The position numbers and the translations under genes were made by a program. The notes below the pieces were generated by a model, which was not told where the DNA came from, made no database searches, and saw only the letters and a list, made by a program, of their open reading frames with translations. This document shows, in pieces, positions 1 through 5,585 of a stretch of 6,702 bases of DNA (positions are counted from its first letter, which is position 1; each line of letters begins with the position of its first letter). Location: contig DLFZ01000227.1 of NCBI GenBank assembly GCA_002482435.1, positions 10,935-17,636 on the forward strand, read 5' to 3'. The DNA is from Christensenella sp. UBA7707 (lineage in GTDB: Bacteria; Bacillota; Clostridia; Christensenellales; CAG-138).

Positions 1-2233
1 CACCGCCCGCAAATACGTCGGGTTGGGCAGTTTGGTACGTCCAATCGTCCACCTGAAGGGTGTTGTTGCGGTTCAAAACGGCCTTGCTGCCGCTAAGAAG
101 CTCGCCCCACTCTATGCTCTGCCCAACCGAAAGAACGACCCATTGCGCATCCGCAACAAAAGTATCGTTTTCATCGTACTGCGGCGAGAAGCGCCCCTGC
201 GCGTCGAAAACCGAAACGCAGCGCTTGAACTCAACGCCCGTCACCTTACCGTTTTCCGTGACGATGCGCTTGGGGCCCCAGCCGTTGCAAACGGAGATGC
301 CCTCGCTGTGCGCAAGCTCGATTTCCTCGGGGAGCGCAGGCATTTCCTCCGGCTTTTCAAGGCAGTACATGGAAACCTGTTCGCCGCCGCTTCGCACGGC
401 GCAGCGCGCCACGTCGATGGCCACGTTGCCGCCGCCGATCACAATAACCTTTCCGTTTAAAAGCCTCTCCTCAGAAAGGTTGACGTTTCTTAAAAACTCC
501 ACGCCGGACATAACACCCTGAGCATCCTCGCCAGGAAGGTTAAGACTACGACCCTTCTGCGCACCGACGGCGAGGTAGAATGCCTTGTAGCCCTGTTCAC
601 GCAACTCGTCAAGCGTAACGTCCTTGCCGACCTCAACTCCGGTTTTGAAGGTTACGCCAAGCTCTCGAAGTACATCGATTTCCGCATCCACCACGTTCTT
701 TTCAAGCACGAACGACGGAATGCCAAGCGTAAGCATGCCGCCAAGACGCTGCTGCTTTTCAAACACAGTAACATCGTAACCGTCGATTGCCAGATAGTAC
801 GCGCAAGAGAGCCCCGCAGGGCCAGCTCCTACAACGGCAATCTTCTTATCGCTGTAATCGTGGCGTTTTTTCGGGATGACGCGCGTGTTTTTGTTCAAAT
901 CCTGCTCGGCGATGAACTTTTTGATCTCGTCGATGGCGATGGGTTCATCCAAATTACCGCGCGTGCAGGCATCTTCGCAGCGGCGGTTGCAAACGCGGCC
1001 ACACACCGCAGGGAACGGGTTTTCCATTTTGATAAGCTCAAGGGCTTCCGCGTATCTTCCCTGCGCCGCAAGTTTAATGTATCCCTGCACTGCGATATGC
1101 GCGGGGCAGTTGGTTTTGCAAGGAGCGGTACCCGTATCCACCACTTCCTCGCGGTTGATGCGGTAATCGGCGTTCCAATCCTTCTGCACCCATTCGTTGT
1201 CACGCGGGGTGTAACGGGTTGTAATGTCCTCTGTTACCGGGCCGCGTGAACAGAGCTTCTGCCCAAGCTTGAGCGCATTGGTGGGGCAGTTTTCCACGCA
1301 TTGCCCGCAGGCCACGCATTTTTCCTTATCCACGCGGGATACATAGTTGGAGCGCAGCATGTCGGTGTTTTTGTACATTGCACCCGTGCGAAGCGACAAG
1401 CAGCCGCAGCCGCAGCAATTGCAGATGGCGTGGGTTTTCCCCGAACCGTCGATGTTGGGGATTTGATGCATGAGGCCGTTTTCCTCCGCGCGGCGGATGA
1501 TGTCAAACGCCTCCTCGCGCGTGATGGCGCGAGCGCGGCCCGTACGGATATAATACTCAGCCCCGGCGCCCAGTTGAATGCACATATCCTCTTTCAAATG
1601 GCCGCAGCCCTCGCCCATGACCTCGCGGTCGGTACGGCAGGAGCAGGGTGAGCAGGAGAACACCGTGTTTTGGTTGAGATAGGTGGAAACCTCCTCGTAG
1701 CTTGCGCGGTGGGTGTTGCCTTCGATCGCCGACTCGATGGGGATCACGCGCATCAGCCCGATGCCCGGCGGGAACATACCGGCGCTAAAAGGCCCGCGCA
1801 CGCGCCCGTACGCCTCCATGGCGTAGGCCACAACGGGATACTTTTCCACGTTGTCGAGGTTGTTGACGATCATTTCCATGATGCCCGGTATCCAGCTTTC
1901 GGCATGCCAAAAAGTGTCAACGCCATTGATGACGTTCACAAAGCAGGTGCCGTACTGGGCGAGCTTCATCATCTGTTCGTGGCAGTATTTCTCGGACTTG
2001 CCCGTAATGGCTGCAACTTCAGCCGCCGTGCGCCTTGTAAAATAGCCCATGGCAAGGCCGATTTCGGCCATCTCATCATCAACGCCAGCTTCCAAAATGA
2101 CGTATTCCGGATCGTCCCAAGCATAGCCCTTGCCGGGCTTTTTACGGCCGAGCATATTTGCGAGCGCCATCACCTTTTCGTTGTATTTACACTGATAGCC
2201 CTCAGGAAACCACATTTTTGTCAAGCTTTTCAT
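1..2233 (-). CDS. FAD-dependent NAD(P)H oxidoreductase with N-terminal cysteine-rich domain and 4Fe-4S ferredoxin centre (GltD-like C-terminal half), 3' end cut off
   Basis: The frame is open without a stop from ATG at 2233 to the left edge (744 codons seen). SD GGAGG (2240-2244) lies 6 nt before the ATG and only 12 nt separate it from the hypB stop. Residues 1-190 have a winged-helix-like stretch (about 66-99). Next comes a cysteine-rich block: C194, C197, C199, C210, C218, then a CNCC-type cluster (C271, C273, C274, C276, C278). A classic 4Fe-4S motif follows (C306, C309, C312, C316). The C-terminal half resembles the glutamate synthase small subunit: N-terminal cluster cysteines C372, C376, C411, C415, C419, C423; FAD-binding GAGPAG at 469-474; NAD(P)-binding GGGN at 600-603; VFAGG at the window edge. 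GltD-family enzymes pass electrons between NAD(P)H, FAD and iron-sulfur centres, so a cytoplasmic NAD(P)H-linked role is likely. The partner substrate cannot be told from sequence. About 40-50 C-terminal residues are probably missing. Confidence 0.93.
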   Translation of the reverse strand, partial: MKSLTKMWFPEGYQCKYNEKVMALANMLGRKKPGKGYAWDDPEYVILEAGVDDEMAEIGLAMGYFTRRTAAEVAAITGKSEKYCHEQMMKLAQYGTCFVNVINGVDTFWHAESWIPGIMEMIVNNLDNVEKYPVVAYAMEAYGRVRGPFSAGMFPPGIGLMRVIPIESAIEGNTHRASYEEVSTYLNQNTVFSCSPCSCRTDREVMGEGCGHLKEDMCIQLGAGAEYYIRTGRARAITREEAFDIIRRAEENGLMHQIPNIDGSGKTHAICNCCGCGCLSLRTGAMYKNTDMLRSNYVSRVDKEKCVACGQCVENCPTNALKLGQKLCSRGPVTEDITTRYTPRDNEWVQKDWNADYRINREEVVDTGTAPCKTNCPAHIAVQGYIKLAAQGRYAEALELIKMENPFPAVCGRVCNRRCEDACTRGNLDEPIAIDEIKKFIAEQDLNKNTRVIPKKRHDYSDKKIAVVGAGPAGLSCAYYLAIDGYDVTVFEKQQRLGGMLTLGIPSFVLEKNVVDAEIDVLRELGVTFKTGVEVGKDVTLDELREQGYKAFYLAVGAQKGRSLNLPGEDAQGVMSGVEFLRNVNLSEERLLNGKVIVIGGGNVAIDVARCAVRSGGEQVSMYCLEKPEEMPALPEEIELAHSEGISVCNGWGPKRIVTENGKVTGVEFKRCVSVFDAQGRFSPQYDENDTFVADAQWVVLSVGQSIEWGELLSGSKAVLNRNNTLQVDDWTYQTAQPDVFAGG

Positions 2234-2245
2234 AGTTTTCCTCCG

Positions 2246-2926
2246 TTATTTTCCGATGGCGGCACGGTATTGTGAAACCTCGCCGCGAAGCCATGCGTAA
2301 AAGGCTTCCATCCCCTCGCCCGTCTTTGCGGAAACGGGGAAGATTTTGATGTTGGGGTTGAGCTTTTTGGCGCGCGCGGCGCACGCTTCAAAATCGAAGT
2401 TGAAAAACGGCGCGGCGTCGATTTTATTGATAAGGAGCGCGTCGCAGATGGTGAACATCAGCGGGTACTTGAGGGGCTTGTCGTCCCCTTCGGGCACGCT
2501 CAAGATCATGGCGTTTTTGGTTGCGCCTGTGTCGAACTCAGCGGGACAAACGAGGTTGCCCACGTTTTCCAAGAAGATCAAATCGAGTTCGTCGGTCGAC
2601 AGGCCATAAAGACCCTGCCTCGTCATGTCTGCGTCGAGGTGGCACATGCCGCCCGTATGAAGTTGGATCACCCGCGCACCTGTTTGTGAAATGGTGCGCG
2701 CATCCACGTCGGAATCGATGTCCGCCTCCATTACGCCGATGCGAAAATCGTCTTTTAAGGCGTTGATGGTTTTTGTAAGCGTGGTGGTTTTTCCCGCGCC
2801 GGGTGACGACATGAGGTTCAGAAGGTAAACGCCCTTCCCTTTGAGCTCCTCGCGGAGTTTGTCGGCATCGCGGTCGTTGTTTTCAAACACGCTTTGTTTG
2901 ATGTTGAGGATCTTGAAGTTTTCCAT
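2246..2926 (-). CDS. hypB: Hydrogenase/nickel-enzyme maturation GTPase HypB
   Basis: This 226-residue cytoplasmic G3E/SIMIBI-class GTPase loads nickel onto metalloenzymes, classically with HypA onto [NiFe] hydrogenase. Visible motifs are the P-loop SSPGAGKTT (40-48), EADIDSDVDA (67-76), NKID (167-170) and SAKTG (199-203). The G-domain metal ligands of HypB are present as C95-H96 (in GGMCHLD) and C127 (in NLVCPA). The block EGDDKPLKYP (146-155) is typical of the family. It has neither the N-terminal CxxCGC metal site of E. coli HypB nor a His-rich stretch. The start at 2926 is chosen for its AAGGAG SD; an upstream in-frame ATG at 2995 lies inside a hairpin without an SD. It is the middle gene of the operon. 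No hypA or other hyp gene and no hydrogenase gene is in the window, so its client enzyme is unknown. Confidence 0.94.
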   Translation of the reverse strand: MENFKILNIKQSVFENNDRDADKLREELKGKGVYLLNLMSSPGAGKTTTLTKTINALKDDFRIGVMEADIDSDVDARTISQTGARVIQLHTGGMCHLDADMTRQGLYGLSTDELDLIFLENVGNLVCPAEFDTGATKNAMILSVPEGDDKPLKYPLMFTICDALLINKIDAAPFFNFDFEACAARAKKLNPNIKIFPVSAKTGEGMEAFYAWLRGEVSQYRAAIGK

Positions 2927-2931
2927 TGGTT

Positions 2932-2938
2932 TCTCCTT
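2932..2938 (-). promoter_or_regulatory. hypB Shine-Dalgarno deciding the start
   Basis: AAGGAGA on the minus strand ends 6 nt before ATG 2926. It supports that start over the in-frame ATG at 2995, which would add 23 residues rich in Arg and Lys that do not look like HypB. Confidence 0.8.
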
Positions 2939-2948
2939 GTTGCGGTTT

Positions 2949-2999
2949 CTTGCGCAACCGCGCAAGCGTGCGCTTTTTAAAAAGCGGGCGCTCACGCGG
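2949..2999 (-). repeat. Intercistronic long imperfect hairpin between the DUF5692-like gene and hypB
   Basis: Arms 2958-2978 and 2979-2999 are 21 bases each. They form 17 Watson-Crick pairs and 2 G-U pairs around a TTTTTAAAAA apex. A second hairpin, CTTGCGC (2949-2955) with GCGCAAG (2960-2966) and loop AACC, overlaps the foot of the first, so the two exclude each other. No T-run follows on either strand, so this is not an ordinary intrinsic terminator. In the operon mRNA it could act in processing, stability or translation of hypB, whose SD lies just downstream. The function is inference. Confidence 0.6.
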
Positions 3000-3026
3000 C
3001 CTAAGATTTAGAAAGCTTGATGGCTG

Positions 3027-3938
3027 TTATTTCGCCGCAACCTCTGCGTATACCTTCAAGTTCGTGTAGATTTCCTGCTTAAGCGGGTTGCGCTTGTATT
3101 TTACGATGCGATACACCGCATACACGAGCACGGCGATGTTGGCAGCAAGCGCAAGCGCGCTTACGGTGAAAAGGGCTACGGGGTCGTGGCTCGCCTTGAC
3201 GGCAAAGATGGTATCGTCCACAAAGGTGGGGTACGCCATCGTAAACATCATCCAAAACGCAAGGGTATGCGCCCTGTGCTGGAGCCACGCGCCCTTCTTG
3301 ATGAAAAACGCGGCCAGCGTAGGAGCGATGAGAAGCGCCGCGCCCGCATAGAAAGAATGATCGGACACGCAGTTGTACACGTAGGCAAAATTCCAAATAT
3401 CATAAGCGATGACCCAGAACCACAGCATATCCGGCCACATCATGTCGCGCCGCTTATCGGAGCTTACATAGATACCCATGCAGCCCGTAATGGTAACGAT
3501 GTTCAAAATGCCGGCAATGCCGTTCATGATGTTCCACGGGCCGCCTACCATCATCACGCCATCCACGATGCCGTTGAGGCTGAAGCATTGGAAATCGCGC
3601 ACGCAGGCCTCTAAAATGTTGATGGCAAGGATAAGGGGCGGGAAAATGACGCGGAACTTGCTCTGTTCCACTTTTTTGGACATACGGATGAGAAGGAAGC
3701 CCAGGCAGCCCGCAAGCGCCGAATATACCTTGACCCAGTGGAACCACGTTCCGGTGCTTGAGTTCGCACCGGCGGTATTGGGCCACACAAAAATGGTGAG
3801 CGCCAGCGGCAAAAGCGCAAAGCAGAAAAGCGCCGTCCACTTGTTGATGCGGGAAAACTCGTTGAGAAGGATCAGCCCCGCCGTAACGGCAAGAAACATC
3901 AGCCAGGTGTACCAAGGAATCGCCTCAAACAAAAACAT
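3027..3938 (-). CDS. Polytopic membrane protein of unknown function (resembles DUF5692 family)
   Basis: This 303-residue integral membrane protein has about eight or nine hydrophobic segments, at roughly 8-25, 34-52, 67-85, 96-111, 133-156, 168-190, 195-213, 222-240 and 256-277. Loops between them are short and a basic, probably cytoplasmic tail starts near 280. Trp, Tyr and Phe are abundant (for example WPDMLWFWVIAYDIWNFAYVY near 168-188). Acidic or polar residues inside or next to segments (E109, D114, D180, D242, D243) could form a functional path. The sequence recalls the uncharacterised family DUF5692; this naming is from memory. There is no signal peptide or recognisable transport motif. 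SD GGGAGG (3948-3953) lies 9 nt before ATG 3938. It is the first gene of the operon, followed after 100 nt by hypB. A role in moving a metal, small molecule or electrons for its partners is possible but unproven. Confidence 0.85.
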   Translation of the reverse strand: MFLFEAIPWYTWLMFLAVTAGLILLNEFSRINKWTALFCFALLPLALTIFVWPNTAGANSSTGTWFHWVKVYSALAGCLGFLLIRMSKKVEQSKFRVIFPPLILAINILEACVRDFQCFSLNGIVDGVMMVGGPWNIMNGIAGILNIVTITGCMGIYVSSDKRRDMMWPDMLWFWVIAYDIWNFAYVYNCVSDHSFYAGAALLIAPTLAAFFIKKGAWLQHRAHTLAFWMMFTMAYPTFVDDTIFAVKASHDPVALFTVSALALAANIAVLVYAVYRIVKYKRNPLKQEIYTNLKVYAEVAAK

Positions 3939-3950
3939 GCCTCAAAACCT

Positions 3951-4017
3951 CCCAAATACTTGTTTTGCCTCGGCAAAACGCCCTATAAAACCCAAATATG
4001 TTGCTGCTGTTTTGCCG
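3951..4017 (-). repeat. Operon leader with duplicated elements and competing hairpins
   Basis: In plus-strand order, CCCAAATA occurs at 3951-3958 and 3991-3998, and GTTTTGCC at 3962-3969 and 4009-4016. The reverse complement GGCAAAAC lies at 3972-3979. In the predicted leader RNA of the leftward operon, CGGCAAAAC (4017-4009) can pair over 9 bp with GTTTTGCCG (3979-3971). Alternatively GTTTTGC can pair with GCAAAAC (3968-3962) around a CGAG loop. The promoter-proximal CCCAAATA copy has no SD after it, while the gene-proximal copy runs into the GGGAGG SD. No known riboswitch class was recognised. The 18-bp palindrome at 3962-3979 could equally be a protein-binding site. Confidence 0.55.
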
Positions 4018-4050
4018 ACGGCGCCGCGCGATTGGCACGGTGAATAGAAT

Positions 4051-4061
4051 TGGTTGAACCA
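4051..4061. promoter_or_regulatory. FadR/GntR-type operator O1 (leftward operon)
   Basis: TGGTTGAACCA is a perfect inverted repeat around a central G and fits the FadR-subfamily consensus TGGT-N3-ACCA. With its flank it reads AATTGGTTGAACCA, like the left half of PdhR/LldR-type sites. It lies about +6 to +16 from the predicted leftward start, a position suited to repression. Confidence 0.7.
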
Positions 4062-4072
4062 GAGCTTTTTAT

Positions 4073-4101
4073 AGTGTAACACTTTGTGATTTATTCGTCA
4101 A
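4073..4101 (-). promoter_or_regulatory. Predicted sigma-A promoter of the leftward operon
   Basis: On the minus strand TTGACG (4101-4096) is followed by a 17-nt spacer and TACACT (4078-4073), preceded by an extended -10 TGT. Transcription would start near 4066, giving a leader of about 128 nt. The -10 lies inside an 11-bp palindrome, AGTGTAACACT (4073-4083). Confidence 0.65.
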
Positions 4102-4104
4102 TTG

Positions 4105-4151
4105 AAACGGAAAACTTGGCTGGTTTTCTACTTTTCCGTTTTTACAAACGG
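4105..4151. repeat. Inverted repeat filling the space between the two divergent promoters
   Basis: AAACGGAAAA (4105-4114) and TTTTCCGTTT (4132-4141) form a perfect 10-bp inverted repeat with a 17-nt centre. A third arm, AAACGG, is at 4146-4151. The element lies between the two -35 boxes (4096-4101 and 4153-4158), so it should not be transcribed from either promoter. It is therefore more likely a protein-binding site than an RNA structure. Confidence 0.6.
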
Positions 4152-4152
4152 G

Positions 4153-4181
4153 TTGAAATGGCACAAATGACATGATAAAAT
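4153..4181 (+). promoter_or_regulatory. Predicted sigma-A promoter of the GntR-family regulator gene
   Basis: TTGAAA (4153-4158), a 17-nt spacer and TAAAAT (4176-4181), with an extended -10 TGA just before. Each hexamer matches consensus at 5 of 6 positions. Transcription would start near 4188, leaving a leader of about 37 nt. Confidence 0.72.
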
Positions 4182-4193
4182 GTTTTTGGTATG

Positions 4194-4210
4194 TGGCTGA
4201 ACCAATGGTT
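4194..4210. promoter_or_regulatory. FadR/GntR-type operator O2 (regulator gene)
   Basis: TGGCTGAACCA (4194-4204) differs from O1 at one base and lies about +7 to +17 from the predicted rightward start. It overlaps a second perfect repeat, AACCA-A-TGGTT (4200-4210), which abuts the SD AGGAGG (4211-4216). A protein bound here would block transcription or initiation, which suggests autoregulation. Confidence 0.65.
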
Positions 4211-4224
4211 AGGAGGATTTTGAT

Positions 4225-4932
4225 ATGCAGTTTCCAAAGCTGAGTGCACCTTCGCTTAAGGAACTTTTTGTACAGGAGCTCGAAGCAATGGTTCTTTCCG
4301 GCCGGCTCCCCATCGGAACAAAACTCCCGCCCGAGCGCGAGCTCGCGCGGGATATGCAGGTGAGCCGGGCGGTTGTAAATGCAGGTTTGAGCGAAATGGA
4401 AGCCAAGGGATTTGTGGAAATACGCCCGCGCGTCGGCGCGTTCGTGGCGGATTACCGCCGCAAAGGTACGGCGGACACACTGCTTTCCATTATGAAATAC
4501 AACGGCGGACGGCTGCGGCGCGATGAAGTACGTTCGATTTTGCAGATCAAGCTCGTGCTCGACAGGCTTTCAGCGGAGCTTGCGGCGCAAAACGCCTCCG
4601 AGGCGGATCTTTTAACGCTTTGCGAACGGCTCAAGGCGTTTGACGCCGCAGTTACGCCCGAGGAAACGGCACAGGCGGCGTTTTTGTACTACCACGAGCT
4701 TGCGCTCGTGAGCGGCAACACGCTTGCACCGCTCATTTATCATTCCTTTCGTGCGCCAATTTCAAGCCTTTGGGCGAGATTTGCGCGAAAACACGGCGTG
4801 GGTTCCCTATCCGGCAATGCAAAACGCCTCAACGACTTTATTCAATCACGCGATGCGGAGGGCGCTGTGCGTTGCGTAGAGCAATCTGTCGGCGAGGCCA
4901 TCGAGGGCGCAAGGGAAATTTACGAAGACTGA
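4225..4932 (+). CDS. FadR-subfamily GntR transcriptional regulator (FCD domain)
   Basis: This 235-residue cytoplasmic DNA-binding protein starts with a GntR winged helix (about 10-77: PIGTKLPPERELARDM, recognition helix from S47-R48, wing GAFV at 71-74). The all-helical ligand-binding FCD domain (about 80-232) follows. The SD AGGAGG (4211-4216) is ideal. FadR-type regulators respond to small carboxylates and usually repress. Two oddities are visible. The Arg usually found in the VREAL segment of the recognition helix is N52 (VNAGL). The usual FCD metal ligands are largely missing: H157 (YYHELALVSGN) is kept, the preceding Asp position is F153, and the C-terminal His positions are replaced (EQSV at 219-222). 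Divergent placement and the O1/O2 sites indicate control of its own gene and the leftward operon. The effector is unknown. Confidence 0.93.
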   Translation: MQFPKLSAPSLKELFVQELEAMVLSGRLPIGTKLPPERELARDMQVSRAVVNAGLSEMEAKGFVEIRPRVGAFVADYRRKGTADTLLSIMKYNGGRLRRDEVRSILQIKLVLDRLSAELAAQNASEADLLTLCERLKAFDAAVTPEETAQAAFLYYHELALVSGNTLAPLIYHSFRAPISSLWARFARKHGVGSLSGNAKRLNDFIQSRDAEGAVRCVEQSVGEAIEGAREIYED

Positions 4933-4962
4933 CGCATCTGTCTTTTTATCCCCCCCTGCGGC

Positions 4963-4991
4963 TTGCGGGCGCAGAAAAACGCCGTTATACT
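4963..4991 (+). promoter_or_regulatory. Possible promoter of the ECF S component/methyltransferase unit
   Basis: TTGCGG (4963-4968), a 17-nt spacer and TATACT (4986-4991) lie in the 86-nt gap before the ECF gene. The -35 is weak, matching at TTG only. No riboswitch fold was seen in the short leader, and no terminator was seen after the regulator gene, so read-through is also possible. Confidence 0.45.
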
Positions 4992-5018
4992 TGATACAGG
5001 TTTTTTCAGGGAGGTTTT

Positions 5019-5546
5019 ATGCGTACAAATGTTAAAAAATTGGTGATCGCGGCGCTTATGGTCGCGCTCGGCGTGCTTCTGCCCATGCTCTTCCACGTGC
5101 TTGGTGCGGGCACGGTGCTTCTTCCCATGCACATTCCTGTGCTTCTTTGCGGGCTTCTTTGCGGGGTTCCTTGGGGCGCAGCGTGCGGGCTCATCGTCCC
5201 GTTTCTTTCCTCGGCGGTTACGGGCATGCCGCCGCTTTTCCCCGTAGCTGTTTCCATGTCGCTGGAGCTTTGCGCCTACGGCGCGCTGACGGGGCTTTTT
5301 TACAGGAACTTTAAATGGAATCTCTACGTTTCCTTGCTCGCCGCCATGCTTGCTGGCCGTGCTGTTTCGGGCCTTGCAAACGCGGTGCTTTTCGGCATCA
5401 TCGGCGCACCGTACGGTTTTGAGGCGTTTCTGACCGCGTCGTTCGCTACGGCGCTCCCCGGAATCGCCATCCAGATCGTGTTCATTCCGGCTTTGGTGTT
5501 CGCGCTTGAAAAGCTGAAGCTCGCAGACCCCATCGTGCGCAAATAA
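5019..5546 (+). CDS. ECF transporter S component (substrate-binding membrane protein)
   Basis: This 175-residue membrane protein has five to six hydrophobic segments. It starts with a short basic N-terminus and a first helix containing AxxxA (A12 to A16), the S-component feature that contacts EcfT. The block LLPMHIPVLLCGLLCG (34-49) and TGMPPLFP (68-75) are characteristic of one ECF S-component family (ECF_trnsprt, COG4684-like). It captures a vitamin or related small molecule and hands it to an energising EcfA/EcfA'/EcfT module, which is not encoded here and so is presumably shared and elsewhere in the genome. SD AGGGAGG (5008-5014) lies 4 nt before the ATG. The substrate cannot be assigned from sequence. 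The methyltransferase gene follows after 39 nt and may act on the imported compound (inference). Confidence 0.9.
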   Translation: MRTNVKKLVIAALMVALGVLLPMLFHVLGAGTVLLPMHIPVLLCGLLCGVPWGAACGLIVPFLSSAVTGMPPLFPVAVSMSLELCAYGALTGLFYRNFKWNLYVSLLAAMLAGRAVSGLANAVLFGIIGAPYGFEAFLTASFATALPGIAIQIVFIPALVFALEKLKLADPIVRK

Positions 5547-5585
5547 AGAAGTTCCCGCGTCGAACGAAGGCGGAGGTGTGTTTTT

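Noticed and set aside
23..2275. Several long plus-strand reading frames (for example 23-460, 860-1249, 1301-1651, 1670-2275)
   Set aside because: They lie antisense to the oxidoreductase gene, have no clear SD, and encode His/Arg/Ala-rich sequence without recognisable domains, as expected for shadows in a GC-rich gene.
2927..2995. In-frame N-terminal extension of HypB starting at ATG 2995
   Set aside because: It would lie within the intercistronic hairpin, lacks an SD and adds a basic stretch not typical of HypB; the ATG at 2926 has an AAGGAG site.
3478..4047. Plus-strand reading frame of 189 codons across the membrane-protein start and control region
   Set aside because: Antisense to a clear membrane protein gene, no family resemblance and no SD; it also runs through the leader repeats.
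4105..4151. Attenuator or riboswitch reading of the AAACGG/CCGTTT arms
   Set aside because: The element lies between the two -35 boxes and upstream of both predicted start sites, so it would not be in either transcript.
4956..4974. CTGCG...CGCAG hairpin after the GntR-family gene as a terminator
   Set aside because: Only a 5-bp stem with a 9-nt loop and no T-run after it.
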